NCBI RefSeq assembly: GCF_030678875.1
Contig: NZ_JAUUDS010000002.1
Coordinates: 186,001 to 250,000, forward strand
Source of the DNA: Sphingomonas aurea
Lineage (GTDB): Bacteria > Pseudomonadota > Alphaproteobacteria > Sphingomonadales > Sphingomonadaceae
Direction: 5' to 3'
DNA length: 64,000 nucleotides
Shown here: positions 1 through 8,685 of the stretch, in pieces
Numbering within the stretch: position 1 is the first letter of the stretch
Layout of the letters: every line of letters starts with the position of its first letter
Notes under the pieces: model-generated
Seen by the model: the letters and a program-made list of their open reading frames with translations, nothing else
Database searches by the model: none
What the model was told of the DNA's origin: nothing
Translations under genes and position numbers: made by a program

Positions 1-1416
1 GGCGCCTACGAGTTCAACGGCGGTACCAACGACACCGCCCACCTGAACGGCCGCCTGTCGCTCGATCGCACGGCACTGACGCAGAGCAACACCGTCACCC
101 CCGCCACCGGCCCCGTCCGCGACGACCGCCTGACCCAGCGCTACAAACTGACCGGGTACGAGCTGGGCGGCGACTATACCCGCCCGTTCCTGGGTGGCGG
201 GCTGAAGCTGATTGGCCTCGTCACCCGCAAGGCGCGCGACGACCGCGACCTGTCGCTGCTGCGTGTCGAGAGCGACGTCGTCGGCGGCTTCGCCCAGTCG
301 GTGGACGATCACCGCGACGAGACGGTGATCCGCACCGTCTGGAACCGCTCCGACCTCGCCGGGTGGAGCGTCGAGCTGGGCGTCGAGGGCGCGCTCAACG
401 TGCTGCGCAGCGACGTCAACCTGTTCGAGATCGCCGAGGGCGGCGGCCGCACCCGCATCGACCTCCCGGTCGATCAGGCGACGGTGCGCGAGTATCGCGG
501 TGAGACCTTCGTCAATGTGGGGCGTCTGCTCTCCACACGCCTGCGCGTCGACATGGGCGTGACCTATGAGGCATCGCGCCTCACCGTGTCGGGCGATGCC
601 GCGGCGCGCCGGGTGCTGACGTTCCTGAAACCGCGGGTCACGCTCGACTGGCGGCCGGGCGGCAAGTGGCATGCCCAGGCGTCGGTCAAGCGCACCGTCG
701 CCCAGCTTCAGTTCGAGGATTTCATCAGCGTCGCCGAGCTGACCAACGAGCGCGTCAACGGCGGCAACGCCAACCTCCAGCCGCAGCGCGCGTGGGAGAC
801 GCTGGCCTTCGTCGAACGGCCGATCCTGGGCGATGGCCTCGTCCGGCTGGAGGCGGGATACAACCGCATCCAGCTGGTGCAGGACCGCGTACCGACGCCC
901 GAGGGGTTCGACGCGCCGGGCAACCTGGGTGATGGCGAGCTGTACCTGCTGCGCGGCCGGATCGACGCGCCGCTGACGCCGATCGGGGTAAAGGGCGGGC
1001 GGGCGACCATCTATGTCTCCTATGTCGGCACGCGGGTCGACGATCCCTATACCGGGCGCGGGCGGCCCTTCTCGGGCACCTCGCCGCTGCTGGCCACCGC
1101 CAGCCTGCGCCAGGACAGCCGCCGCTTCGCCTGGGGCGTCGATCTGGAGGCGGCGCTGCCGACCGCCTTCTATCGCCTGAACGAGATCGACCGCAGCTAC
1201 AGCCGTGCGCCCTACGTGACCGTCTTCGCCGAATATCGGCCGACGTCGCGCTCGACGATCACCATCGGGCTAGACAATGCCAGCGGCGCTCCCGCCTTTC
1301 GCCGCCGCACCTTCTACCTCCCCGACCGGCGCACCGAGGAGCCGTCACTGCTGGAGCTGCGCCAGCGCAACCGCCACATCGTGCCGTTCGTGAAGGTCAA
1401 GCACCAGTTCGGGTGA
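1..1416 (+). CDS. TonB-dependent receptor-like outer-membrane beta-barrel protein, C-terminal part
   Basis: The frame is open from the first base of the window to a TGA at 1414-1416, so the start, signal peptide and plug lie outside. The visible 471 residues alternate aromatic and polar residues in beta-strand style. They include barrel-like segments such as an N-x-NLQPQRAWE stretch, which resembles the NPNLKPE-type signature before late strands in TonB receptors, and end in KVKHQFG with a terminal aromatic residue near the C-terminus, as outer-membrane barrels do. The role would be uptake across the outer membrane, or an outer-membrane protein of that fold. The substrate cannot be inferred. 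A REP-like hairpin follows directly. The barrel call is fairly sure; the exact subfamily is not. Confidence 0.75.
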   Translation, partial: GAYEFNGGTNDTAHLNGRLSLDRTALTQSNTVTPATGPVRDDRLTQRYKLTGYELGGDYTRPFLGGGLKLIGLVTRKARDDRDLSLLRVESDVVGGFAQSVDDHRDETVIRTVWNRSDLAGWSVELGVEGALNVLRSDVNLFEIAEGGGRTRIDLPVDQATVREYRGETFVNVGRLLSTRLRVDMGVTYEASRLTVSGDAAARRVLTFLKPRVTLDWRPGGKWHAQASVKRTVAQLQFEDFISVAELTNERVNGGNANLQPQRAWETLAFVERPILGDGLVRLEAGYNRIQLVQDRVPTPEGFDAPGNLGDGELYLLRGRIDAPLTPIGVKGGRATIYVSYVGTRVDDPYTGRGRPFSGTSPLLATASLRQDSRRFAWGVDLEAALPTAFYRLNEIDRSYSRAPYVTVFAEYRPTSRSTITIGLDNASGAPAFRRRTFYLPDRRTEEPSLLELRQRNRHIVPFVKVKHQFG

Positions 1417-1438
1417 CGGCCCGCCCCTTACCCGTCAT

Positions 1439-1454
1439 TCCCGCGAAAGCGGGA
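1439..1454. repeat. REP-like palindromic hairpin
   Basis: Perfect 6-bp stem TCCCGC/GCGGGA with a GAAA tetraloop, inside a TCATTCCCGCGAAAGCGGGA context that is a common extragenic repeat in sphingomonads and other alphaproteobacteria. It sits between the stops of two convergent genes and could also protect or terminate transcripts. Confidence 0.6.
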
Positions 1455-1475
1455 TTACGGACATGAGGAGCGGCC

Positions 1476-2603
1476 CTACCGTGTCGGGTCGATCAGATAC
1501 TTCTCCCCCGTCGCCTTCCTCTCATACGCCCGCAGCACATCGGGGTTCAGCGCCTCGGCCAGCCCGATCGTCGCGGTGTAACGGCTGGCGAAGGTGGTCG
1601 TCAGTTCGGCCACCACGCGCGCGCGCATCGCCTTCACCGTCTCGCGCGGGGCGCGCTGCAGGAACGGGGTCAGCAGGAAGCCGCTGACGCTCCACTGGAA
1701 CCCGAACGCCAGCCGGTTGATCGTCGTCGGCGACAGGTCGAGCGCGCCATAGATATAGAGCTGCTTGAAGGTGTCCGAGCCGTAGCGGCTGTACGCCGCC
1801 GCCGATCGGCTGGCGGCCTGCTCCATCGCCTGCACGATGTCGCTGCCGAGCGTTCCGCCACCGATCGCGTCGAACGCGATGGTCGCCCCCGTTGCCGCGA
1901 TCGCCTCGACCAGTGCTTTCCGGAAATCGGGCGCGCTGCTGTCGAGCACATGGGTCGCGCCGATATCGGTCAGGATCTTCGCCTGCGCCGCAGATCGGAC
2001 GATGTTCACCAGCGGCACGCCATCGGCCAGGCAGATGCGCTGGAGCATCTGCCCCAGGTTCGACGCGGCGGCGGTGTGGACGATCGCCTTGTGCCCCTCC
2101 ATCCGCATCGTCTCGACAAAGGCGAGCGCGGTCAACGGGTTGACGAACATCGCCGCCCCGTCCGCGACGCTCGCCCCGTCGGGCAGCGGCACCACGTCGC
2201 GCAAGGGCAGCTTGCGGAGCTGCGCGTACATGCCGCCGCCCATCATCCCGACCTTGCGCCCGATCAGGTCGCGGCCGTTCTCGCCGGCGTCGATCACCGT
2301 GCCCGCACCCTCGTTGCCGACCGGCAGCGACTGGCCGACCCGTGCGCGCAGCGACCCCATCCGCCCCTGCGGCACCGCGAAGGTCGCGACCGGCCGCACC
2401 GCATCGCCGGACACCGCCATCGTCGAGACGTCGGCCGGACCGAGCAGCAGCCCCAGGTCGGAGGGATTGATCGGCGCCGCCTCGACCCGCACGATCACCT
2501 CGTCCGGTCCCGGTGCGCCCAGCGTCACCTCCTCCAGGCTCAACGTCAGCGTGCCGTCCTCGCCCACCGTGGAGCGCAGCTCCAGACCCGTCGCGTCAGC
2601 CAT
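1476..2603 (-). CDS. Zinc-type alcohol dehydrogenase/quinone oxidoreductase-like protein (MDR superfamily)
   Basis: A protein of 375 residues with the medium-chain dehydrogenase/reductase layout: an N-terminal GroES-like domain (VIVRVEAAPINPSDLGLL and VGNEGAGTV motifs) and a C-terminal Rossmann domain. Structural-zinc cysteines are absent, so it is closer to NADPH:quinone reductases than to zinc alcohol dehydrogenases. The start at 2603 is chosen because GGAGG lies 5 nt upstream of the ATG; the frame stays open further upstream but without a better site. It is divergent from the drug transporter at 2725 with a 121-bp shared promoter region. The likely reaction is NAD(P)H-dependent reduction of quinones or enones. 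The substrate is unknown. Confidence 0.85.
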   Translation of the reverse strand: MADATGLELRSTVGEDGTLTLSLEEVTLGAPGPDEVIVRVEAAPINPSDLGLLLGPADVSTMAVSGDAVRPVATFAVPQGRMGSLRARVGQSLPVGNEGAGTVIDAGENGRDLIGRKVGMMGGGMYAQLRKLPLRDVVPLPDGASVADGAAMFVNPLTALAFVETMRMEGHKAIVHTAAASNLGQMLQRICLADGVPLVNIVRSAAQAKILTDIGATHVLDSSAPDFRKALVEAIAATGATIAFDAIGGGTLGSDIVQAMEQAASRSAAAYSRYGSDTFKQLYIYGALDLSPTTINRLAFGFQWSVSGFLLTPFLQRAPRETVKAMRARVVAELTTTFASRYTATIGLAEALNPDVLRAYERKATGEKYLIDPTR

Positions 2604-2724
2604 CCTCACCTCCATCGTGTCCAGCCCGGCATGGCAATCCGCAACCCGGCCGTCAAATCCTCCCCTGAAAGGCGAGGATTTCAGGCGAAAGGTTCTTTTC
2701 CGTCGCAACTTTCGTTACCGGGCG

Positions 2725-3957
2725 ATGATGACCGCCACCCCCACCCCGCACCCTGGCGTCGGCCGGCGCGAGTTCGTCGCCTTCATCGCCGCGATCATGG
2801 CGGTGAACGCGCTGGGCGTCGACCTGATGCTCCCCGCTCTGCCGGCGATCGGGCACGAGCTGGCCATCGCGTCCGACAATGCGCGCCAGTGGATCGTCAC
2901 CGCCTATGTCTTCGGCTTCGGCATCGGCCAGCTGATCTATGGCCCCCTCGCCGATCGCTACGGGCGCAAGCCCGTGCTGCTCGTCACCCTGGCGGGCTTC
3001 GTCGCGGCCAGCATATTCGCGGCGAGTTCGGCGACCTTCGCCGCGCTGCTCGGCGCGCGCGTGCTCCAGGGGGTGATGTCGGCATCGACCCGCGTACTGG
3101 CGGTGGCGATGGTGCGCGACAGCTATGCCGGACGGCAGATGGCGCGGGTCATGTCGCTGGCGCAGATGATCTTCTTCATCGTGCCGATCCTCGCGCCCAG
3201 CATCGGCCAGCTGCTGCTGGCGATCGGGCCGTGGCGCTTCATCTTCTACGCATTGGGCGGCTTTGCGGCGGTGGTACTCGCCTGGTCGCTGGTCCGCCTG
3301 CCGGAAACGCTGCCGGCGGCGCGGCGTGCGCCGATCTCGCTTCGGTCGCTGCGCCAGTCCTACCGGCTGACCCTGACCAACCGCTACTCGGTCGGCTATG
3401 CCTTTGCCGCGTCGCTGACCTTTGGCGGGATCATCGCCTTCGTCTCGTCGGCGCAGCAGATCTTCGTCGACGAGTTCGGCGCGGGCGAGCGGTTCACCCT
3501 GCTGTTCGCCGCCTGCGCCTTCTCGATGGGTTGTGCCTCTTATCTCAACAGCCGGCTGGTCGAGCGGCTGGGCACGCGCCTGATCTCGCAGACCGGGCTG
3601 TTCGCGCTGATCGGGCTATCGGTCGTCCATCTCGGCGTGATCGGCGCGGGTGTGGAAAACCTGTGGAGCTACATGGTCTTCCAGGCACTCAGCATGACCT
3701 GCATCGGCCTGTGCGGCTCCAACTTCGGTGCGATGGCGATGGAGCCGGTCGGCCATGTCGCTGGCGTCGCCTCGTCGGTGCAGGGCTTCATCACCTCGAC
3801 CGTCGCGGTGCTGGTCGGCTCGGCGATCGGCCAGGCCTATGACGGCAGCACCTGGCCGCTGGCGATCGGCTATCTCGCGATCGGTGTCAGTGCGCTCGCG
3901 ATCGTGCTGCTGGTCGAGGGCGGGCGGCTATTTCAGGCGCGCATGCCGGCGCGCTGA
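2725..3957 (+). CDS. Bcr/CflA family multidrug MFS transporter
   Basis: A 410-residue inner-membrane protein with about 12 hydrophobic helices. The first helix carries the typical Bcr/CflA run with LMLPALPAIGHEL. The MFS loop 2-3 motif GPLADRYGRKPVLL follows, then the antiporter-type segment RVLQGVMSA. Family members export drugs or small metabolites by proton antiport. Two consecutive ATG codons (2725 and 2728) are possible starts. The frame is open far upstream, but that part is antisense to the divergent dehydrogenase gene and is not coding. Its last 30 bp overlap the convergent DsbA-like gene. A short inverted repeat (AAATCCTC / GAGGATTT) lies about 40 bp upstream and could be regulatory. 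Confidence 0.9.
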   Translation: MMTATPTPHPGVGRREFVAFIAAIMAVNALGVDLMLPALPAIGHELAIASDNARQWIVTAYVFGFGIGQLIYGPLADRYGRKPVLLVTLAGFVAASIFAASSATFAALLGARVLQGVMSASTRVLAVAMVRDSYAGRQMARVMSLAQMIFFIVPILAPSIGQLLLAIGPWRFIFYALGGFAAVVLAWSLVRLPETLPAARRAPISLRSLRQSYRLTLTNRYSVGYAFAASLTFGGIIAFVSSAQQIFVDEFGAGERFTLLFAACAFSMGCASYLNSRLVERLGTRLISQTGLFALIGLSVVHLGVIGAGVENLWSYMVFQALSMTCIGLCGSNFGAMAMEPVGHVAGVASSVQGFITSTVAVLVGSAIGQAYDGSTWPLAIGYLAIGVSALAIVLLVEGGRLFQARMPAR

Positions 3958-4569
3958 GGCAAAGGCACGCGCGAAGCCCGCCTCGTCCAGCGCGCCCACC
4001 ACCAGCACTCCGCCGATCAGCCAGGCCGGCGTTCCCGGCAGCCCCAGCGCCGCCGCCGCCCGCGCATTCGCGGCGAGGCGCGCGTCGATCGCCGCGCTGT
4101 TCCTTGCGATTACTGCCCGCACCCGCGCCGGATCGTCGCCCACCCGCGCCACCAGATCGAACAGCACGTCCGGCGTCAGCGGCCGGCGCTCGCGCATCAG
4201 CAGCCGGTGCAGCGCCCCGTAACGCGCCGGCTCGACCGCCAGTGCCACCCGCGCCGCTGCGACCGAAGCGTCACCGAAGATCGGCCAGTCGCGGTACGCC
4301 ACGGTAACCCGCCCGTCAGCCGCGACCGCCGCCTCCAGCGCCGGTGCCGAGGCGCGGCAGGCCGGGCAGCGATAGTCGGTGAACACCACCATGGTCAGGT
4401 CGGCATCGCGCGCCACCTCCCGCGGCTCGCCCGTGTCGGCCAGCACCGCCCGGGCCGCCACGTCGCCGGACACGTCGCGCCCGACCGGCATCGCCCACCG
4501 CACCACCTGCCCCACGCCCCAGCCCGCGACGACGAGCAGCAGCATCAGCCCGAGCACGCGACCCGTCAC
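3928..4569 (-). CDS. Membrane-anchored DsbA-family thioredoxin-fold protein
   Basis: A protein of 213 residues. Residues 5-22 form an uncleaved signal anchor, and the rest would lie in the periplasm. The thioredoxin-fold active site is C68-P-A-C71 in the strand VVFTDYRCPAC. The cis-proline loop is T180-P181 (GLPGTPAWLIGG), both as in DsbA/DsbG-like enzymes. An all-helical insertion lies between them. It probably catalyses periplasmic disulfide exchange. Whether it oxidises or isomerises cannot be told from sequence. It overlaps the 3' end of the transporter gene by 30 bp tail to tail. No DsbB-like partner is in the window. Confidence 0.85.
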   Translation of the reverse strand: MTGRVLGLMLLLVVAGWGVGQVVRWAMPVGRDVSGDVAARAVLADTGEPREVARDADLTMVVFTDYRCPACRASAPALEAAVAADGRVTVAYRDWPIFGDASVAAARVALAVEPARYGALHRLLMRERRPLTPDVLFDLVARVGDDPARVRAVIARNSAAIDARLAANARAAAALGLPGTPAWLIGGVLVVGALDEAGFARAFASARRHARLK

Positions 4570-4629
4570 GCGATGTCATCCATGACCGATGTTCGCACGT
4601 AACTGCATGGCAGGAGGCACTTTATTCCG

Positions 4630-5070
4630 ATGACCAACCCCGATGCCGTCGCCCGGGACATGGAGCGCATCTTCGGCCGCGCGGCCGCGCCGCGGCTCGC
4701 CACCGCCCGTCGCGGCAGCGCGCCGGCCTGGGTCGCCGCTGCCGCCGCGCTGGTCGCGACGGGCGTGCTGGTCGGCACGCCGGCACCCCGCACGGCACCA
4801 CCGCCGCCGCCCGCGCCGAGAGTGATCGTCCCGCCCCCGCTCCCCGCGCTGGTGACCGCCGTATCGCAACCAAAGCCGCCGCAACCGACGCCAGCGCCAC
4901 CGCCACCCGTTGGTCGCCGCAAGCCAGCGCCGCCGCCGCGCATCGGCGCGCAGGAAGCCCCGCACCTTACCGGAGAGGCCCTCCGCCGCGCCCTTGCAGA
5001 AGACGTCGTCATCACCCGCCGCCTGAACGAGGAAGCGCTCGCCCGCCAATCCGCCGACACTGCGCGGTGA
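4630..5070 (+). CDS. Hypothetical proline-rich single-pass membrane protein
   Basis: A protein of 146 residues that I do not recognise as a named family. It has a short charged N-terminus, one hydrophobic segment (about residues 31-48), then roughly 60 residues of Pro/Ala-rich linker (PPPPPAPR, PAPPPPVGRRKPAPPP). The last 35 residues are helical and charged. The layout recalls TonB-like or periplasm-spanning proteins, but no TonB C-terminal fold is visible. AGGAGG lies 12 nt upstream of the ATG, which is longer than usual. It ends facing the HhH protein gene with a hairpin in between. Confidence 0.6.
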   Translation: MTNPDAVARDMERIFGRAAAPRLATARRGSAPAWVAAAAALVATGVLVGTPAPRTAPPPPPAPRVIVPPPLPALVTAVSQPKPPQPTPAPPPPVGRRKPAPPPRIGAQEAPHLTGEALRRALAEDVVITRRLNEEALARQSADTAR

Positions 5071-5077
5071 ACACCTG

Positions 5078-5105
5078 CTCCCCTTCCCTGGACGAGGGAG
5101 GGGAG
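5078..5105. terminator. Bidirectional hairpin between convergent genes
   Basis: CTCCCCTTCCCT pairs with AGGGAGGGGAG (one bulged base) around a GGACG loop, in the 50-bp gap between two convergent stops. There is no long U-tract, so terminator function is inferred. The sequence also resembles short extragenic repeats common in sphingomonads. Confidence 0.5.
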
Positions 5106-5120
5106 AGGACCGGCCAAGAC

Positions 5121-5795
5121 TCAGAGCCGCCCGAACACCGCCTCGAACCCGGCTCGGTCGCCCGCCGCCAGGAAGCGCGACTGCTCGATCCAGCGATCGC
5201 GCGCGATGCGTCCGGCGAACGGCCCCAACTGCGCGTCGAGCACTGCCGCCTCGTCGTCGCTCAACGCCGCGAGCTGCCCCACCGTGGTGATGCCCAGTCC
5301 CGCCAACCGATCGGCCAGCTTGGGGCCGAGCCCCTTCAGCTGCGTCACCGGCCCGTCGGCCGGCCCCTCCGCCGAATGGCCCGATTCCGCGACGGGCGCC
5401 GCCGACACCGGCGCGACGGCGGCGGTGGCGACCGGAATATCCGCCGCGACCGAGGCCGGCGTCGCCTCCATCGGCGCGGCGGCAGCGATCGGCTCGTCGG
5501 CCAGCGGCGGCTCCGCGACGACTGGCTGCGGCTCCGGCTCCGGCTCGACCGCAGCGGGAGCGGCCGGTTCGGGCTCCGGCTCGACGGCGGGCGACGCGAC
5601 GCCCGCCTCCTCGGCGCGTGCCTCGACCTGCTGCTCGGCCCGGGCGCGGATCCGCTTGCGGCGGATGCCGGCGACGATGATAGCCACCGCAGCGATCGCA
5701 ACGATCGCCATCAGCACGAAATGGACCGCGGTGATCGCGCCGATGCCGTCGGGCAGCAGGCTGGAACCGGGGGCGGGGGCGGTGGTGTCGTTCAT
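5121..5795 (-). CDS. Membrane-anchored protein with C-terminal helix-hairpin-helix domain
   Basis: A protein of 224 residues. A hydrophobic segment at about residues 20-43 is followed by a basic RRKRIRAR stop-transfer stretch, then about 90 residues of Pro/Glu/Ala linker. The C-terminal helix-hairpin-helix unit has the motif LKGLGPKLADRLAGLGITTV, which resembles the DUF4332/flap-endonuclease-like HhH found in many alphaproteobacterial membrane proteins. The HhH would normally bind DNA without sequence specificity, so the protein may tether DNA or recruit a partner at the membrane. No nuclease residues are evident. It lies just upstream of purD on the same strand side, but no operon link is clear. 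Confidence 0.7.
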   Translation of the reverse strand: MNDTTAPAPGSSLLPDGIGAITAVHFVLMAIVAIAAVAIIVAGIRRKRIRARAEQQVEARAEEAGVASPAVEPEPEPAAPAAVEPEPEPQPVVAEPPLADEPIAAAAPMEATPASVAADIPVATAAVAPVSAAPVAESGHSAEGPADGPVTQLKGLGPKLADRLAGLGITTVGQLAALSDDEAAVLDAQLGPFAGRIARDRWIEQSRFLAAGDRAGFEAVFGRL

Positions 5796-5821
5796 ACGCC
5801 CACCCTAACGCGCGAGCGGGA

Positions 5822-7093
5822 TCATTGCACCTGTTCGCGCGCGATCTCGCGCCAGCCTATGTCGCGCCGGCAGAAACCGTCGGGGAAGTCGAGCGCGTCG
5901 ACCCCGCGATATGCCGCCGCCTGCGCCGCCGCTACGGTCGCGGCCGTGGCGGTCACCGCCAATACCCGCCCGCCGCTCGCCACCAAGCCATCACCGTCCG
6001 CGCGCGTGCCCGCCTGGAACACGGTCGTCCCCGCCGCCTCGGCTGCATCGACCCCGGCGATCCGCCCGCCCGCCGCCGGCGTTCCCGGATAGCCCCGCGC
6101 CGCCACCACCACGGTCAGCGCCGGGTCGGGCGAGAAGGCCGGCGCCGCCTCGCCCGCCAGCCGTCCCTCGGCCACCGCCAGCATCAGCTGCGCCAGGTCG
6201 CCCCGGTATCGCATCATCAGCACCTGCGCCTCGGGGTCGCCGAAGCGGGCGTTATACTCGATCAGCTTCGGCCCCTGCGCAGTCAGCATCAGCCCGGCAT
6301 AGAGCACGCCGACGAACGGCATCCCCTCCTCGCGCAGCGCCGCCACGGTCGGCCGCACGATCGTGTCGATCGCTTGGCGCTCCAATTCCGGGGTCAGCAC
6401 CCGCGCCGGACTGTACGCACCCATGCCGCCGGTGTTGGGACCGGTATCGCCGTCGCCCACCCGCTTGTGGTCCTGCGCCGATCCGAACGGCACCAGATGG
6501 ACGCCGTCGGTCAGGACGAACAGGCTCGCCTCCTCGCCGTCCATATATTCCTCGATCACCGCCGAGGCGCCGGGGACCGCGAACAGGTCGTCGACCGCCG
6601 TCAGCGCCTCCTCGCGGGTCATCGCCACGGTCACGCCCTTGCCCGCTGCGAGGCCATCCGCCTTGACGACGACCGGCAGCCCGAATGTTCCAGCCAACGC
6701 CGCCGCCGCCGTGTCGCGGTCGGTGACGCGCAGATAGCCCGCGGTCGGGATGCCGGCGCGCGCACACAGATCCTTGGTGAAGCCCTTCGACCCCTCCAGC
6801 TGCGCCGCCGCCGCCGAGGGGCCGAACACCGCCACCCCCGCCATCCGCAGCGAATCGCCCAACCCGTCGACCAGCGGCGCCTCCGGCCCGATCACCACCA
6901 GCCGCACGTTGCGCTCCGCACAGAAGGCCGCGACGCCCGCGTGATCCGTCGCGTCCAGCGCCACCACCGTCGCATGCTGCGCGATGCCGGGGTTGCCGGG
7001 CGCGGCGAAGAGCGTATCGAGGGTCGGCGACTGCGCCAGCTTCCACGCCAAGGCGTGCTCGCGGCCTCCGGAGCCGATCAACAGGACGTTCAT
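5822..7093 (-). CDS. purD: Phosphoribosylamine--glycine ligase
   Basis: A protein of 423 residues, normal for PurD. It starts with the nucleotide-binding motif [17 protein letters not shown], has the ATP-grasp core ([40 protein letters not shown]), and the metal-binding end of the active site [15 protein letters not shown]. It joins glycine to phosphoribosylamine in the second step of cytosolic purine synthesis. The start at 7093 has AAGGGG 7 nt upstream. The start codon overlaps the divergent xseA start by two bases, so each gene's ribosome binding site lies inside the other gene. Confidence 0.97.
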   Translation of the reverse strand: MNVLLIGSGGREHALAWKLAQSPTLDTLFAAPGNPGIAQHATVVALDATDHAGVAAFCAERNVRLVVIGPEAPLVDGLGDSLRMAGVAVFGPSAAAAQLEGSKGFTKDLCARAGIPTAGYLRVTDRDTAAAALAGTFGLPVVVKADGLAAGKGVTVAMTREEALTAVDDLFAVPGASAVIEEYMDGEEASLFVLTDGVHLVPFGSAQDHKRVGDGDTGPNTGGMGAYSPARVLTPELERQAIDTIVRPTVAALREEGMPFVGVLYAGLMLTAQGPKLIEYNARFGDPEAQVLMMRYRGDLAQLMLAVAEGRLAGEAAPAFSPDPALTVVVAARGYPGTPAAGGRIAGVDAAEAAGTTVFQAGTRADGDGLVASGGRVLAVTATAATVAAAQAAAYRGVDALDFPDGFCRRDIGWREIAREQVQ

Positions 7094-8462
7094 GCCAGAC
7101 CCCTTTTCAGAAACCTCGCGGCTGGTAGCGGAGGAGGTCCCCGGCGACAACGCGCTCGCGCTGTCGGTCGGCGAACTGTCGTCGCGACTGAAGCGGATGG
7201 TGGAGGGCGAGTTCGGCCATGTCCGCCTGCGCGGCGAGATTTCGGGCTACAAGCGTGCCACTTCCGGCCATGTCTACCTCTGCCTGAAGGACGATGCCGC
7301 AATCATCGACGGGGTCATGTGGAAGGGCGCCGCCGCCGCCCTCCCCTTCCAGCCGCAGGACGGGGTGGAGGTGGTCGCGACCGGTCGCCTGACCACCTAT
7401 CCCGGCCGCTCCAAATACCAGATCGTCATCGAGCGGATGGAGCTGGCCGGCGCCGGCGCGCTGATGGCGCTGTTCGAGAAATTGAAGGCCAAGCTCGCCG
7501 GCGAAGGGCTGTTCGATCCGCAGCGCAAGCGCCCGCTACCCTATCTGCCCCGCGTCATCGGCGTCGTCACCTCGCCGACCGGCGCGGTGATCCGCGACAT
7601 CCTGCACCGACTGGAGGATCGCTGCCCGACCCACGTCCTGGTCTGGCCGGTCAAGGTCCAGGGCCAGGGCGCCGCCGAGGAGGTCGCCGCCGCCGTCCGC
7701 GGCTTCGACGCGATTCAGCCGGGCGGCCCCGTTCCCCGCCCCGATCTCGTCATCGTCGCGCGCGGCGGCGGCTCGATCGAGGATCTCTGGGCCTTCAACG
7801 AGGAAGTGGTGGTCCGCGCGGTCGCCGCCTGCTCGATCCCGATCGTCTCCGCGGTCGGGCACGAAACCGATACGACGCTGTGCGACCATGCCGCCGACCG
7901 CCGTGCCCCCACGCCCACCGCCGCCGCCGAGATCGCGGTGCCGGTCCTCGCCGAACTGCGCCACACCGTCGCCAGCCACGCCGCCCGCACCGCGCGCTGC
8001 GCAAACCGCTACGTCGAGCGCGGGCGCGAGCGGCTGGACGCGTTCGCCCGCCTGCTGCCCAAGCGCGACGCGCTGCTCGGCCCGCAGCGCCAACGCGCCG
8101 ACGATGCCGGCCAGCGGCTCGACCGCGCGCTGTCCGCCCGCGTCACCACCGCGCGCGGAACACTCGCCCATGCCGCCGGGGCGCTCCGCCCGGCGGTGCT
8201 GTCGCGCCAGCTGGAGGCGGCGCGCGGCCGGCTCGACGCCACCTGGCGCCTCACCGTCTCGCTCAATCCCGACCGGGTGCTGGAACGCGGCTATGCCCGC
8301 GTTACCGCCCGGGTGGGGGGCGAAACCCTCGCCACCGTCGACGAGGCGCGTGCCGCCGGCGCGGTGACGCTCCACTTCCGCGACGGCGCGATCGACGCAA
8401 AGGTTGAGCGGCCGTCGCCCAGGACCTATGTCGCCAGGACCGAGCAGCCGACGCTCCTGTGA
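7092..8462 (+). CDS. xseA: Exodeoxyribonuclease VII large subunit
   Basis: A protein of 456 residues. The N-terminal OB-fold ([25 protein letters not shown], split here by family convention) is followed by the catalytic exonuclease VII domain with [14 protein letters not shown], the glycine-rich [17 protein letters not shown] and [27 protein letters not shown] motifs. A long coiled-coil arm and a short C-terminal segment complete the family pattern. With XseB (not in this window) it degrades single-stranded DNA. AGGA lies 5 nt upstream of the ATG at 7092, supporting the overlap with the divergent purD start. Confidence 0.96.
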   Translation: MPDPFSETSRLVAEEVPGDNALALSVGELSSRLKRMVEGEFGHVRLRGEISGYKRATSGHVYLCLKDDAAIIDGVMWKGAAAALPFQPQDGVEVVATGRLTTYPGRSKYQIVIERMELAGAGALMALFEKLKAKLAGEGLFDPQRKRPLPYLPRVIGVVTSPTGAVIRDILHRLEDRCPTHVLVWPVKVQGQGAAEEVAAAVRGFDAIQPGGPVPRPDLVIVARGGGSIEDLWAFNEEVVVRAVAACSIPIVSAVGHETDTTLCDHAADRRAPTPTAAAEIAVPVLAELRHTVASHAARTARCANRYVERGRERLDAFARLLPKRDALLGPQRQRADDAGQRLDRALSARVTTARGTLAHAAGALRPAVLSRQLEAARGRLDATWRLTVSLNPDRVLERGYARVTARVGGETLATVDEARAAGAVTLHFRDGAIDAKVERPSPRTYVARTEQPTLL

Positions 8463-8484
8463 CCCGTAACCGGAATCCGATGCC

Positions 8485-8685
8485 ATGCTGATGTCCAACA
8501 CCGATCGCCCCGCGCGCCTCCACTATATGGCGAACGGCTTCCGCGTGCTGGCGCCGGGCGACCATGTCGTGTGCGCCGCCTCCAACGCGCGCATCCCGCT
8601 CGACGAGCTGCGCTACTGGGACGTGGTCGGCCAGCGCCCCTACGCCACCGCCCAGCTCGCCAGCGAGGCGCTGGCGCCGCGATGA
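8485..8685 (+). CDS. DUF2093 domain-containing protein
   Basis: A small 66-residue protein matching the alphaproteobacterial DUF2093 pattern: RLHYMANGFRVLAPGDHVVCA followed by ARIPLDELRYWDV. The function is unknown. It sits 22 bp after xseA, and its stop overlaps the start of the M23 lipoprotein gene (ATGA), so xseA, this gene and the peptidase are probably co-transcribed. A second ATG at 8491 could be the true start. Confidence 0.85.
   Translation: MLMSNTDRPARLHYMANGFRVLAPGDHVVCAASNARIPLDELRYWDVVGQRPYATAQLASEALAPR

Noticed and set aside
1837-2724. N-terminal extension of the Bcr/CflA transporter by about 290 residues
   Set aside because: The extension is antisense to the quinone-reductase-like gene, and the transporter is complete from 2725.
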